From: Dyadobacter sp.
GTDB taxonomy: Bacteria > Bacteroidota > Bacteroidia > Cytophagales > Spirosomataceae
Assembly (NCBI RefSeq): GCF_017744695.1
Contig: NZ_JAGIAS010000002.1
Span: 496,001 to 560,000 of the forward strand
Direction: 5' to 3'
Length of the DNA: 64,000 bases
Shown: positions 16,704 to 24,835 of the stretch, piece by piece
Numbering within the stretch: the first letter of the stretch is position 1
Layout: every line of letters starts with the position of its first letter
Program-made: the position numbers and the translations under genes
The notes under the pieces: generated by a model
What the model was told of the DNA's origin: nothing
Databases searched by the model: none
The model's input: only the letters and a program-made list of their open reading frames with translations

Positions 16704-16878
16704 GAATGCAGTTTGGGTTGATAGCTACCTGAAAAGGCGCTTTGATTGCACAAAAACGTACCTGAACGCTTTTCCAGCAAAGAAATACCCTATTTAGTTT
16801 AATTACAAATTATTAAACCCGACAACCCTGATTATTTTCATTCAAAATAAAAATAGGAAAGCAAATGCGTACCGGATA

Positions 16879-16904
16879 GTAGCCGGCCATAACATGATGG
16901 CTAC
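16879..16904. promoter_or_regulatory. inverted repeat in the PepSY/kinase divergent region
   Basis: GTAGCC (16879-16884) pairs with GGCTAC (16899-16904), with CAT/ATG pairing inside. It lies between the divergent PepSY and histidine kinase genes, about 60 bases before the kinase start. TAATTTTG at 16923-16930 matches the -7 consensus but has no TTG at the proper distance. The site could be an operator; this is tentative. Confidence 0.35.
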
Positions 16905-16964
16905 CGGCTTCGGGAATTGTTTTAATTTTGCCGGCTGTTCAGCGAATTATCTGACGCCCCAAAT

Positions 16965-18017
16965 ATGAAGCCAGCTTTTTTTTCGAAGTACGAATGGTGG
17001 TACCATCTCGCGATGATGCCCGTCTGCTTCGCACTGGGCAACTATTATCTGATTGGCGAACGGTACTTTATACATTGGCCCAGCTTCCTGGCAGCCTCTT
17101 CACTGGCATTCGTCGTCTACTGGTCGTCGGTGGCGATCCTGACGACCGTCATCCGGAAAACGGCCGGTTGCGCAGCGGTAGGTCAAATCCTCCAACAAAT
17201 GCTGGAAATGCTCTGGAAACTCGCAGCAGCGACGGTACTGCTCATGGTTTTCGATATCTGGATTTACAGTCTGGTACCCGGCCTTGACGTCGAATTCAGC
17301 TGGTCGAAAATCTGGCCCATGGTACTCGTCGGCTTACTGTGCGATGCGTTCATCTGCGCGCTCCTCGGCTTGTTTTATGCATTACAACAATGGAAAAATG
17401 ACCAGGCCGACGATGAGAAGCTGGCCCGGCAGTCGGCGGAAGTCGAATTTGATGCATTGAAAGGGCAGGTTAACCCGCATTTCCTGTTCAACAGCCTGAA
17501 TACGCTTTCTTCGCTCATCAGCGCCGATCCTGCGCAAGCCGAGGATTTTGTAGAAGACCTCGCGCGCATTTACCGCTACATGTTGCAAGGTGGCCGGACC
17601 GAACTCGTACCGTTGCAATCCGAACTCAGCTTTCTGGAAGTGTATGTCAGATTGCTGAAAGTGCGGTACCATGATGCGCTCGTCGTACACCTTCCCGAAC
17701 GCTGCCCGCCCGACCTGATGATCCTGCCGCTGATGCTGCAAATACTGCTTGACAACGCGATTCAATATAATGTGCTATCGCCCAGTCGTCCGCTGACGGT
17801 CACGATCATGCTGACCGACGATCGTGCCATCCGGGTTACCAACAATGTGCAGATGCGCCACCGTACCCTCAGCGCCACCGGTACCGGATTGCGGGGGCTG
17901 TCGGCAAAACTGCTGACCTTTACACCCCGAAGACTAACGGTTGACGAAACCAGCGGCACATTTTCCGTGACGATCCCGCTCCTGCCCGAGTCGCCGGTGC
18001 AGGTTCCGGCGAGATGA
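16965..18017 (+). CDS. LytS/YehU-type sensor histidine kinase
   Basis: A 350-residue membrane kinase of the His_kinase (PF06580) family. Four hydrophobic segments fill residues 1-145. The phosphoacceptor motif is NPHFLFNSLNTLSSL with His172. The ATPase part is short (LMLQILLDNAIQYNV, TGLRGL), as is usual in this family. It probably phosphorylates the LytTR regulator encoded two genes downstream. The sensed signal is unknown. Confidence 0.9.
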   Translation: MKPAFFSKYEWWYHLAMMPVCFALGNYYLIGERYFIHWPSFLAASSLAFVVYWSSVAILTTVIRKTAGCAAVGQILQQMLEMLWKLAAATVLLMVFDIWIYSLVPGLDVEFSWSKIWPMVLVGLLCDAFICALLGLFYALQQWKNDQADDEKLARQSAEVEFDALKGQVNPHFLFNSLNTLSSLISADPAQAEDFVEDLARIYRYMLQGGRTELVPLQSELSFLEVYVRLLKVRYHDALVVHLPERCPPDLMILPLMLQILLDNAIQYNVLSPSRPLTVTIMLTDDRAIRVTNNVQMRHRTLSATGTGLRGLSAKLLTFTPRRLTVDETSGTFSVTIPLLPESPVQVPAR

Positions 18018-18059
18018 CAATTCATGCCGATAAAAATACAGTTGATGCAACTTCTGTGC

Positions 18060-18088
18060 TTGCGGTTACACGCATTACGCTATTTTTG
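18060..18088 (+). promoter_or_regulatory. Bacteroidota promoter inside the kinase gene pair
   Basis: TTG (18060-18062), then 18 bases, then TATTTTTG (18081-18088): an exact TTG-N18-TAnnTTTG promoter. It lies after the first kinase stop and about 70 bases before the ATG of the second. The second kinase and the LytTR regulator can therefore be transcribed independently of the first. Confidence 0.65.
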
Positions 18089-18157
18089 AGATTGCCGCAG
18101 TGGAACTGCCGCAGTGAGATTCAGGAAGCCCATAACGGGCCACTCGGTTGCCTAACC

Positions 18158-19267
18158 ATGAAGAAAAGAGCATTGTTTGAAAAACTTCCGGACAAAATCC
18201 CCTCGGGAAGCGTAACAGCTTACATCGCGGCTGCGTTGGTATTCCTGCTGCTTTTCGATTACATCGTCGTCGGTGCGCATGTATTCGGCGATCCGGGCCT
18301 GTTCCTGAAAGCAACTTTGCTGAATGCGGGCATTCTGGCGGCCGCGTACATCGCGCAGTCGCGCGTGGCAGGCTACATTACCGCCCATTACAGCGATTTG
18401 CAAAAAACGCTCATTCGCGTAGCATTATCCATTGCCTCCTACGCATTGGTTTCAGGCGGCTTCGTGCTGCTGACGGCCTGGCTTTACATCGACAAGCGGC
18501 TATTCGCCTCGACGCTAACCGTCCACACACTTGTGATCATTTATATCCTGAACCTGGTCGCCATCGTGCTGGTCACCGGCTTATGGGAGACATTCAATGC
18601 CCTCGCACGCTGGCGCCAGCATGAGATCAATACCGAGCGGATGATGAAGGAGAATGTCAACGGGCAGCTCGAAAGTCTGAAAGCACAGATCAGCCCGCAC
18701 TTTCTTTTCAATACATTAAATTCCCTTTCCGCATTGATCGGTGAAGACGCAGGCAAGGCCGAGGAATTTGTGGACGAAATGGCCCGCGTTTACCGGTACC
18801 TCCTGCAAACCAATCATTCGTCCGTCGACCAGGGTGATTTCGGGCAATTAACGACGTTAAAAAAAGAACTATCGTTTATTGAATCGTACGGCCACTTGCT
18901 CAAAACCCGGTATGGCGACGGTATGAAGCTGTACATCCACGTGGAAGAGTGCTTCATGGATAGCCGCATTCCGCCGCTGACCTTACAGCTGCTCGTCGAA
19001 AATGCCGTGAAGCATAACGTGATCCGCGCCAGCCGGCCACTCACGATCTTTATATTAAGTACCGTGGACGGGCAATTGATGGTGCGGAACAATTTGCAGA
19101 AAAAAAACCTGACGGCCGGTGCCGAAAACATCGAATCCACGCACGTCGGGCTAACCAATATCGTAACCAAATACCAGTTGCTAAGCGAATACCGGCCGGG
19201 CCTGCCCCAGCCTGTGATCGAAAGTAACCACGAGTTTTTTACAGTAACTTTACCACTGATTTCCTGA
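18158..19267 (+). CDS. second LytS/YehU-type sensor histidine kinase
   Basis: 369 residues from the ATG at 18158. An earlier ATG at 18014 overlaps the previous stop, but the 48 extra residues have no membrane or protein character and a promoter lies inside them, so the later start is chosen. Four membrane helices are followed by the H-box SPHFLFNTLNSLSAL with His181 and an N-box LLVENAVKHNVI. It is a paralogue of the preceding kinase. Only four bases separate it from the LytTR regulator gene, its likely partner. Confidence 0.9.
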   Translation: MKKRALFEKLPDKIPSGSVTAYIAAALVFLLLFDYIVVGAHVFGDPGLFLKATLLNAGILAAAYIAQSRVAGYITAHYSDLQKTLIRVALSIASYALVSGGFVLLTAWLYIDKRLFASTLTVHTLVIIYILNLVAIVLVTGLWETFNALARWRQHEINTERMMKENVNGQLESLKAQISPHFLFNTLNSLSALIGEDAGKAEEFVDEMARVYRYLLQTNHSSVDQGDFGQLTTLKKELSFIESYGHLLKTRYGDGMKLYIHVEECFMDSRIPPLTLQLLVENAVKHNVIRASRPLTIFILSTVDGQLMVRNNLQKKNLTAGAENIESTHVGLTNIVTKYQLLSEYRPGLPQPVIESNHEFFTVTLPLIS

Positions 19268-19271
19268 AAGT

Positions 19272-20057
19272 ATGAATGCGCTTATCGTTGAAGATGAAGA
19301 TTTGTCGGTCCGTCGCCTGAAAAAGATGATCGGAGAAGTAGCGCCGACGCTGGACGTGGTGGGTGTTACCGACAGCATCGAGCAAACCGTTGAATGGGTA
19401 CATGAAAACCGCGCTGCAGGCAAGGCTGATCCCGACCTGATCTTCCTCGATATCGAATTATCCGACGGCCAGAGCTTCGAGATTTTCAACCGGATCGAAG
19501 TTACGAGTGCGATCATTTTCACGACATCGTACGACGAATATGCATTGCAGGCGTTCAAACACAACAGCATCGATTACCTCCTCAAACCCGTGCATCGCGA
19601 CGATTTGCAGCGGGCGTTACAGAAGTATGAAAAAATGAAAAGCCAGCCCGTCGCGGACCATTCGCTGGCAGGCATCCGGAAGCTGCTGGAAGATTTCAAA
19701 AAGGCATCGGCTGTTGAATACCGGCAGCGTTTCCTTGTGAAGCAGGGACAAAAAATGCTTTCCATTGAAGTCGGAGAAATTGCCTATTTCTTTACCGACG
19801 ACCGTTACAGTTTCTTCATGACCGATTCCAACCAGAAAATGCTCGTCGACTACACGCTCGACGAACTCGCCGAATCGCTCGATCCCGCCCGTTTTTTCCG
19901 TATCAACCGCGGCATGATGGTCACCCACCGCTCAGTCGACAAAATAGACCCCTATTTTGGCAACCGGCTCGCACTCACGTTGCGTCCCGCTCATAACAAG
20001 GAGGTGCTCGTAAGCAGGGAAAAGGTAGGAGATTTCAAGGTGTGGATGGGAAAATAG
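19272..20057 (+). CDS. LytTR family response regulator
   Basis: A 261-residue regulator with a receiver domain (residues 1-120; acidic ED pair at the N-terminus, phosphoacceptor Asp60 in LIFLDIE, Lys in YLLKPVH) and a C-terminal LytTR DNA-binding domain from about 155 (FLVKQGQKMLSIEVGEIAYFF through FFRINRGMMVTHRSVDKI). It is coupled to the second LytS-type kinase. LytTR proteins bind direct repeats upstream of target promoters; the targets are unknown. Confidence 0.94.
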   Translation: MNALIVEDEDLSVRRLKKMIGEVAPTLDVVGVTDSIEQTVEWVHENRAAGKADPDLIFLDIELSDGQSFEIFNRIEVTSAIIFTTSYDEYALQAFKHNSIDYLLKPVHRDDLQRALQKYEKMKSQPVADHSLAGIRKLLEDFKKASAVEYRQRFLVKQGQKMLSIEVGEIAYFFTDDRYSFFMTDSNQKMLVDYTLDELAESLDPARFFRINRGMMVTHRSVDKIDPYFGNRLALTLRPAHNKEVLVSREKVGDFKVWMGK

Positions 20058-20148
20058 CCGAACGGTCCAATGCTTTTTTAGAAAATAAAACAAACGGTTA
20101 CAACCTTTACGCCGCGTAGGACATCAGGAGAATAAAACAGTCAAAAAG

Positions 20149-20925
20149 ATGAAAAAAACTCGACTATTCTTATTCCTCTCCCTGTTCTGTGCGGCCTGTA
20201 TGGAACAACCTGAAGAACCGCTCATCATCATCGACCCGCCCGCTGAACCGGTGATTATCGCTGCCCGCTTTTACCTGACCGATCAGTCGCATTATAAAGT
20301 CGAGTACCGCCGCAATAGCAACAACCTGATGGAACAAGAGATTCAGTACAAGGAAAACGGGGACACGCTATTAGTGAGCAAATATAAATACCTCAATTAT
20401 CAGCTGGCTGAACAACAGATCGGCATCAACCCCAACATTGCCGGTTTTACCTATCAATATAAAGGTGACACGCTGATTGCGGCGGAGTACAAAGAATCCG
20501 CCGCGAGCCCCAAGCCACAGCATTTTACAAGGACTTATTCATATCCCGAAAAGAATATTGTACGGATTGTCGAGCAGAATATGCTCACAAAAGCGGTCCA
20601 GCACACCTACCTTTATCTTCAACAAGGCAACATTGTCAGGACCAAAGTACTAGATCCTGTTACCGACCAGGTAAAAGAAGAGACGCAGTTCGAGTACGAC
20701 GAACATCCGAATCCCTATTATACTTTGACGGGCAGGGATGGTCTACCCGCGTTTCGTTCACAACGCAATGTAACCCTCATCAAAACGCTTGTGCGGAATG
20801 GAGAGTCCGTCAATTCCGAAATCCGGTATGCGTACGATTACACCGGGCCCTGGCCGGTGAAGAAGTACCAGGTTTTGGCCAACAACCAAAAGTTTCTCGA
20901 ACAGGAATATATCTACAACAGATAG
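20149..20925 (+). CDS. hypothetical lipoprotein with YD-like beta repeats
   Basis: A 258-residue lipoprotein. The signal peptide ends in a lipobox (LFCAAC, Cys17) followed by a Pro-rich linker. The rest is made of antiparallel strand pairs rich in Tyr (VEYRRNSNNLMEQEIQYKENG, SKYKYLNY, FTYQYKGDTLIAAEYK, TQFEYDEHPNPYYTL), resembling YD/RHS-type repeats in a short form. No enzyme motif is seen. It follows the two-component genes on the same strand but is 90 bases away, and may be part of their output. Confidence 0.65.
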   Translation: MKKTRLFLFLSLFCAACMEQPEEPLIIIDPPAEPVIIAARFYLTDQSHYKVEYRRNSNNLMEQEIQYKENGDTLLVSKYKYLNYQLAEQQIGINPNIAGFTYQYKGDTLIAAEYKESAASPKPQHFTRTYSYPEKNIVRIVEQNMLTKAVQHTYLYLQQGNIVRTKVLDPVTDQVKEETQFEYDEHPNPYYTLTGRDGLPAFRSQRNVTLIKTLVRNGESVNSEIRYAYDYTGPWPVKKYQVLANNQKFLEQEYIYNR

Positions 20926-20932
20926 TAAGCAT

Positions 20933-22060
20933 TTAAATTTTCAGCACCAACCGGTCTTCGAGCGCCGCGTTCACGCCCGGCTCCGCGCGCCGCTCGTGCG
21001 GGAGCGTGTAGAATTCGACGGTGAGCGTGATGCCGTCTGCAGTTCTTTCCAGAAGTACTTTCAGGAAGCCGTGTTTGGTGTCGCAGCTGTTTTCGAGGTT
21101 AATGCCTTCAAACTCCGGCAGGTCGCTGGTGAAACGATAGTCGCTGGTGTAAGCCACAGGGTGCAGCTCGTCGTAGCCACCGCTGCCGGCGACTATAAAT
21201 GGCAACACACGACCGCTACGATAATGTCGGCTGAATCGCTGGTAATTATGCACGTGGCCGCTGAAAACGATATCCGGATAAATACCTGTTTCTTCAAAAA
21301 CTCCTTCCAGCAGTTCGATCATCGGCATGCTCGACCCGTGGTTGATATCCGCCGAGTAAGGCGAGTGGTGCAGGCAAAGGATTACCGCTTTATCGGGCCG
21401 CTCGTTGTCTGCCCTTTTGAGTTCCTGAACCAACCATTCGCGTTGCTCGTTGGTGACCACCCCGAATTTCGGCACGTTGCTATACATCCCGATGATATTC
21501 GCCAATGGCGTGAGCAGCGTCCAGTACACATTGGGCTGCACCATGCTCTTGCGTTCGGCATCACCGCTGAATGGGACCGTCCGTCGCTCCGTATCGCAAA
21601 AAACCGCCGTGAATGCATCCAGGCTGTTGTAGCGCACGCGGCTGTCGGGATTGATATCGCTGTCGTGGTTACCGGGTATCGCGAAAATGGGTCCCGGATA
21701 TTTCTGGTATGGCTCAAAAAACTGGCGCTGGTACTGGCCGGCCTCGCCGAAGTTATACACCACATCGCCCAGATGAAACAGAAATTGCGGCTCATACCCT
21801 GTTTTCTCCGTCGCCTCAAATTGCTTCACCATCTCCCCTACTACCAGTTTCTGAAAGTCCGGGGTACGGATACTGCCCGTATCACCCACCATATGAAAGG
21901 CCAGCTTGTTCTGGTCGGGCACCGGGTCAATGGATTCAAGATTTAAATGATAAGGATATTTCCCGGACGGTTTCGGGGCAGGCTGGTACTTGAATGTATC
22001 GTCGGGAACGTCCCTTTTGAAAACGGGTTTGGAGAATTTCTTGGAAAAATCTGATTTCAT
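20933..22060 (-). CDS. calcineurin-like metallophosphoesterase
   Basis: A 375-residue phosphoesterase with the full five-motif metal site: GDTG near residue 58, GDVVYNFGEAGQ, PGNHDSD, LHHSPYS and SGHVHNYQRF. No signal peptide, so probably cytoplasmic. It acts on a phosphomono- or diester that cannot be named. It is downstream on the same strand of the secreted phosphodiesterase and SusCD genes, but a strong terminator lies between them. Its end is only 7 bases from the convergent lipoprotein gene. Confidence 0.9.
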   Translation of the reverse strand: MKSDFSKKFSKPVFKRDVPDDTFKYQPAPKPSGKYPYHLNLESIDPVPDQNKLAFHMVGDTGSIRTPDFQKLVVGEMVKQFEATEKTGYEPQFLFHLGDVVYNFGEAGQYQRQFFEPYQKYPGPIFAIPGNHDSDINPDSRVRYNSLDAFTAVFCDTERRTVPFSGDAERKSMVQPNVYWTLLTPLANIIGMYSNVPKFGVVTNEQREWLVQELKRADNERPDKAVILCLHHSPYSADINHGSSMPMIELLEGVFEETGIYPDIVFSGHVHNYQRFSRHYRSGRVLPFIVAGSGGYDELHPVAYTSDYRFTSDLPEFEGINLENSCDTKHGFLKVLLERTADGITLTVEFYTLPHERRAEPGVNAALEDRLVLKI

Positions 22061-22113
22061 TACGGATGGCTGCCATTTATCAGCCTTTTGGTATCAACTG
22101 ATGGCAAGCTAAT

Positions 22114-22172
22114 AAAAAAACAGCGCTTGGGGCTGTGAAATTTGTATTAATTCCGTTCGGCCCCAAGCTGCT
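22114..22172 (-). terminator. intrinsic terminator of the phosphodiesterase gene
   Basis: On the minus strand, GCTTGGGGC and GCCCCAAGC pair across about 26 bases, with AGC/GCT pairing at the base, followed by seven T. It ends the SusC-SusD-phosphodiesterase transcript before the metallophosphoesterase gene. Confidence 0.75.
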
Positions 22173-22176
22173 AATA

Positions 22177-23274
22177 TTATTTAAAAACGCTCCTCACCAC
22201 GTCCCCCACCGGATGGTTAGCCGTAAACTTCAAACCCATCAGTTGCGCAACAGTCTGGGCGAATTGGTCTTGATAAACCTGCGACTGGCTTTTCATTTCG
22301 CCGCTCGCCGGGGTATCCGGGCCTATGATTGCCATCCAGGTTTCATTGGAGCCCGGCGCAGAGGTACCGTGGCTCGTCCAGCGGTCGCCGAGGCCGCGGC
22401 CGTGGTCGGGATAAATGATCATGGTGGTTTTGTCCTTATAGAACGGATCGGCCTGCATGTAGTTCCAGAGGCTCGCTACCATGCCATCGACATAATGCGC
22501 GCCGTCGAGGAACGAATCATATTGACCGTGGTGCCCAAACTCGTCCATATCCGCGAAATCGATATGCACTACGCGCGGGTGGTTCGCCTCGATGTATGAG
22601 CGGGTGAGGGCATAGGTATGCGCGTCGAAGCGAACTGATTTGCCGAAATATTCCGGCAGGTAATTTTGGAGTTCGTTGGCCAGTTTCTGGGCTTCGGTGA
22701 GGTTATTCCCCTTCACTTTTTCACCGGGAATGTTGACGAGCATGCCATTGCGGTCACGGTTGAGAATACGGGAAAGCGCATCCCACGAAGCAAATGTGAC
22801 CACTTTACCCTCCATCCCTTTTTGCTGGTTGAAAAATTCCAGCACATTCTCGTTCGGATTGTTCGGGTAATCGTTGCTGTTGACCTTCTCGTCGTAATAC
22901 CCGCAAAGCGTCTCGCTCCGGCCGGGATAGGAAAACCAGTATTTGTTGCGAACATTCATCAGGTTACCCAGGTCGCGGTTCCCGTAAAGCTGCCCGTGTT
23001 TTGAAATGGTATTCCAAAAGAAAGGCATCAGCTTGTTACGACGCTCAGCAACTGTTTTGCCCCAATATTTCGCGCTCATCGCGGCAGAATCCTGCTGACG
23101 GTATTTTTTGGTATAAAACAAAACCGAATCCGCGCCGCGGAAGATCTCCTGCCAGCGACAGCCATCGACGGAGATCATGACCACATTTTTGGTTTTGGTT
23201 TGGGCGACAGCCACAATGCTCACGGACATTGTGAATACCGCTGCCAGGATCGAGGTGCGTACAGAGGTTTTCAT
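22177..23274 (-). CDS. secreted alkaline-phosphatase-superfamily protein (phosphodiesterase-like)
   Basis: A 365-residue exported enzyme from the ATG at 23274; the frame extends to 23355 but the signal peptide (ending VAVAQT) fixes the start. Metal-site motifs of the superfamily are present: VMISVDGCRWQEIFRG, VHIDFADMDEFGHHGQYD and IIYPDHGRGLGD. This points to a phosphodiesterase, pyrophosphatase or phosphatase acting in the periplasm or outside. It follows the SusD-like gene on the same strand, with a terminator-like hairpin between, and probably processes a phosphorylated ligand of this system. Confidence 0.85.
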   Translation of the reverse strand: MKTSVRTSILAAVFTMSVSIVAVAQTKTKNVVMISVDGCRWQEIFRGADSVLFYTKKYRQQDSAAMSAKYWGKTVAERRNKLMPFFWNTISKHGQLYGNRDLGNLMNVRNKYWFSYPGRSETLCGYYDEKVNSNDYPNNPNENVLEFFNQQKGMEGKVVTFASWDALSRILNRDRNGMLVNIPGEKVKGNNLTEAQKLANELQNYLPEYFGKSVRFDAHTYALTRSYIEANHPRVVHIDFADMDEFGHHGQYDSFLDGAHYVDGMVASLWNYMQADPFYKDKTTMIIYPDHGRGLGDRWTSHGTSAPGSNETWMAIIGPDTPASGEMKSQSQVYQDQFAQTVAQLMGLKFTANHPVGDVVRSVFK

Positions 23275-23299
23275 GATGTTAAGGTTAAGAGTCCGGAAA

Positions 23300-23340
23300 A
23301 GTAAAAACTTCCTCCGGACGGTCTGTCCGGAGGAAGGAGA
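23300..23340 (-). terminator. hairpin terminator after the SusD-like gene
   Basis: CTTCCTCCGGAC (23308-23319) is exactly complementary to GTCCGGAGGAAG (23325-23336), with a five-base loop. On the minus strand a T5 run follows. It would end or reduce transcription after SusCD, leaving less mRNA for the phosphodiesterase gene. Confidence 0.8.
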
Positions 23341-23344
23341 AATT

Positions 23345-24823
23345 TTATTTAACAAGCCACATCACGCCATTCTGGGTGTCGGCCCCGTTGAACTGCGTTT
23401 TGAGCGAGGCTTTCACATTCGCCTCATTGGTCGTGTATTCCGAGGTCGGGTAAGCCCAGCGGACAGGGATCTGGTTGTTATTCGCATTGGATTGCCCGAT
23501 ATCGAATGCCGGAATTCCCGTGCGGCGGAAGTTGTAGAATGCCTGTCGTCCCGAGTTTTCGAAGAATGCCATGTACTTCTGTTCGAGCACTTTCTGCAAA
23601 CCTTTGTCCGTATTACCCGGGTACGGGTTCGCTGCCAGGAATTTATCAATTTCCGATTGGGCAATATTGTAAAACTTCATCGATTCGGTGACACCCTTAT
23701 TGTAGTAATCTGCCGCATTACCGGTGAGCCAGCCACGATTGATCCCCTCCGCAATGCTGAAATTCACCTCGTGGGCACCCAGCTGGATCGCCGGCACGCC
23801 GGCGGCCGACGCTTCCCAGTAGTCGAAATTGATCATGGAAAGCAATCCTTTTCCGGCCTCTTCGAGCAGTGTCGATTGCAGATCGCCGGTTTTCCCGCCG
23901 CCATAGCGAAGGAACACATCCGGGTTGCTTTTCAAAGCCTCGGCAGGCAGCGCCACCACCAGCAGGCGCGGGTCTCGGGTGGTTTTAGCAATATCCACAA
24001 ACGTGGCGCCGAGGGTATTACGCTTGTCATTCTTGACAACTACCCCATTGCTCGGCCATAGCGGGTAAGTGTTGACGGTGTTGTAAACAACCTGGAAGTT
24101 GTCCGCATTGGTGGTAATGAGCGGGTACTTCGCCGGGTCATTCACGATCGCCGCGAACTGCTGCTTCACGTTCAGGTCGGGGGTATCGTCGGCACGTTTG
24201 CTAAGGCTGATGAGTACCCGCAAACGGTACGAATTGATCAGTTTCTGCCATTTAACGAGATCGCCGCCGTACAGGTAGTCGCCCGAAATAGCCGGCTTTT
24301 TCGCGATGAGCGCAGGCATTTCCGCGTTGGCTTCTTCCAGCCATTTCAAAACCTGGATATAAATGTCCTTCTGACTGTCGTATTTCGGTTTAAAAACCTC
24401 ATCACTCACGCCTTTGATCGCTTCGGACATCGGTACGTCGCCGAACATTTCGGTCGCGCGGCTATAAAAATACGCCTTGAAAAACTTCGCGAGCGTCAGA
24501 TAATGTGTACCCACGTCGCCGGCTTTGGTCGCTTCGATTTCCATGCGGCTCACATTGCGTAGCGAATTGTAGAAAACGTCGTAGGAACCTGTCGTCCAAC
24601 CATAAGCCTGGCCGTCGTAGTAGGCCTCATTCTGCGTCATGAACTGGTTATGACGGTGATCCGTACTCCAAGGCGAATCCCAGGTATTGCTCAGTATCCC
24701 CGTGAGGATAAGGTCCGCGGATGGATTGGTGATCGCGCCGGGGTCCTTTTGCAGCGTATCGATATCCTGGCAACTTCCCAGGCCGAGCGCCAGCGACAAT
24801 ATCATGTATTTGATCTTTTTCAT
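23345..24823 (-). CDS. SusD/RagB-like outer-membrane lipoprotein (SusD-like_2)
   Basis: A 492-residue lipoprotein (MKKIKYMILSLALGLGSC, Cys18) of the SusD-like_2 class: DIDTLQKDPGAITNPSADLILTGILSN at the N-terminus, TPR-like helices (FFKAYFYSRATEMFGDVPMSEA) and a C-terminal FFENSGRQAFYNFRRTGIP. It forms the surface lid of the SusC channel encoded just upstream (12 bases apart) and binds the ligand, which is not predictable from sequence. The adjacent phosphodiesterase suggests a phosphorus-containing substrate. Confidence 0.93.
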   Translation of the reverse strand: MKKIKYMILSLALGLGSCQDIDTLQKDPGAITNPSADLILTGILSNTWDSPWSTDHRHNQFMTQNEAYYDGQAYGWTTGSYDVFYNSLRNVSRMEIEATKAGDVGTHYLTLAKFFKAYFYSRATEMFGDVPMSEAIKGVSDEVFKPKYDSQKDIYIQVLKWLEEANAEMPALIAKKPAISGDYLYGGDLVKWQKLINSYRLRVLISLSKRADDTPDLNVKQQFAAIVNDPAKYPLITTNADNFQVVYNTVNTYPLWPSNGVVVKNDKRNTLGATFVDIAKTTRDPRLLVVALPAEALKSNPDVFLRYGGGKTGDLQSTLLEEAGKGLLSMINFDYWEASAAGVPAIQLGAHEVNFSIAEGINRGWLTGNAADYYNKGVTESMKFYNIAQSEIDKFLAANPYPGNTDKGLQKVLEQKYMAFFENSGRQAFYNFRRTGIPAFDIGQSNANNNQIPVRWAYPTSEYTTNEANVKASLKTQFNGADTQNGVMWLVK

Positions 24824-24835
24824 TGGTAATTCCGG

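Noticed and set aside
18014..18157. ATGA-overlap start for the second histidine kinase
   Set aside because: Although the overlap looks like translational coupling, the 48 extra residues have no membrane or conserved character and an exact promoter (18060-18088) lies within them.
23177..24061. 294-codon plus-strand frame over the SusD-like gene
   Set aside because: It crosses the perfect terminator hairpin at 23308-23336 and mirrors the SusD codons; no protein character.
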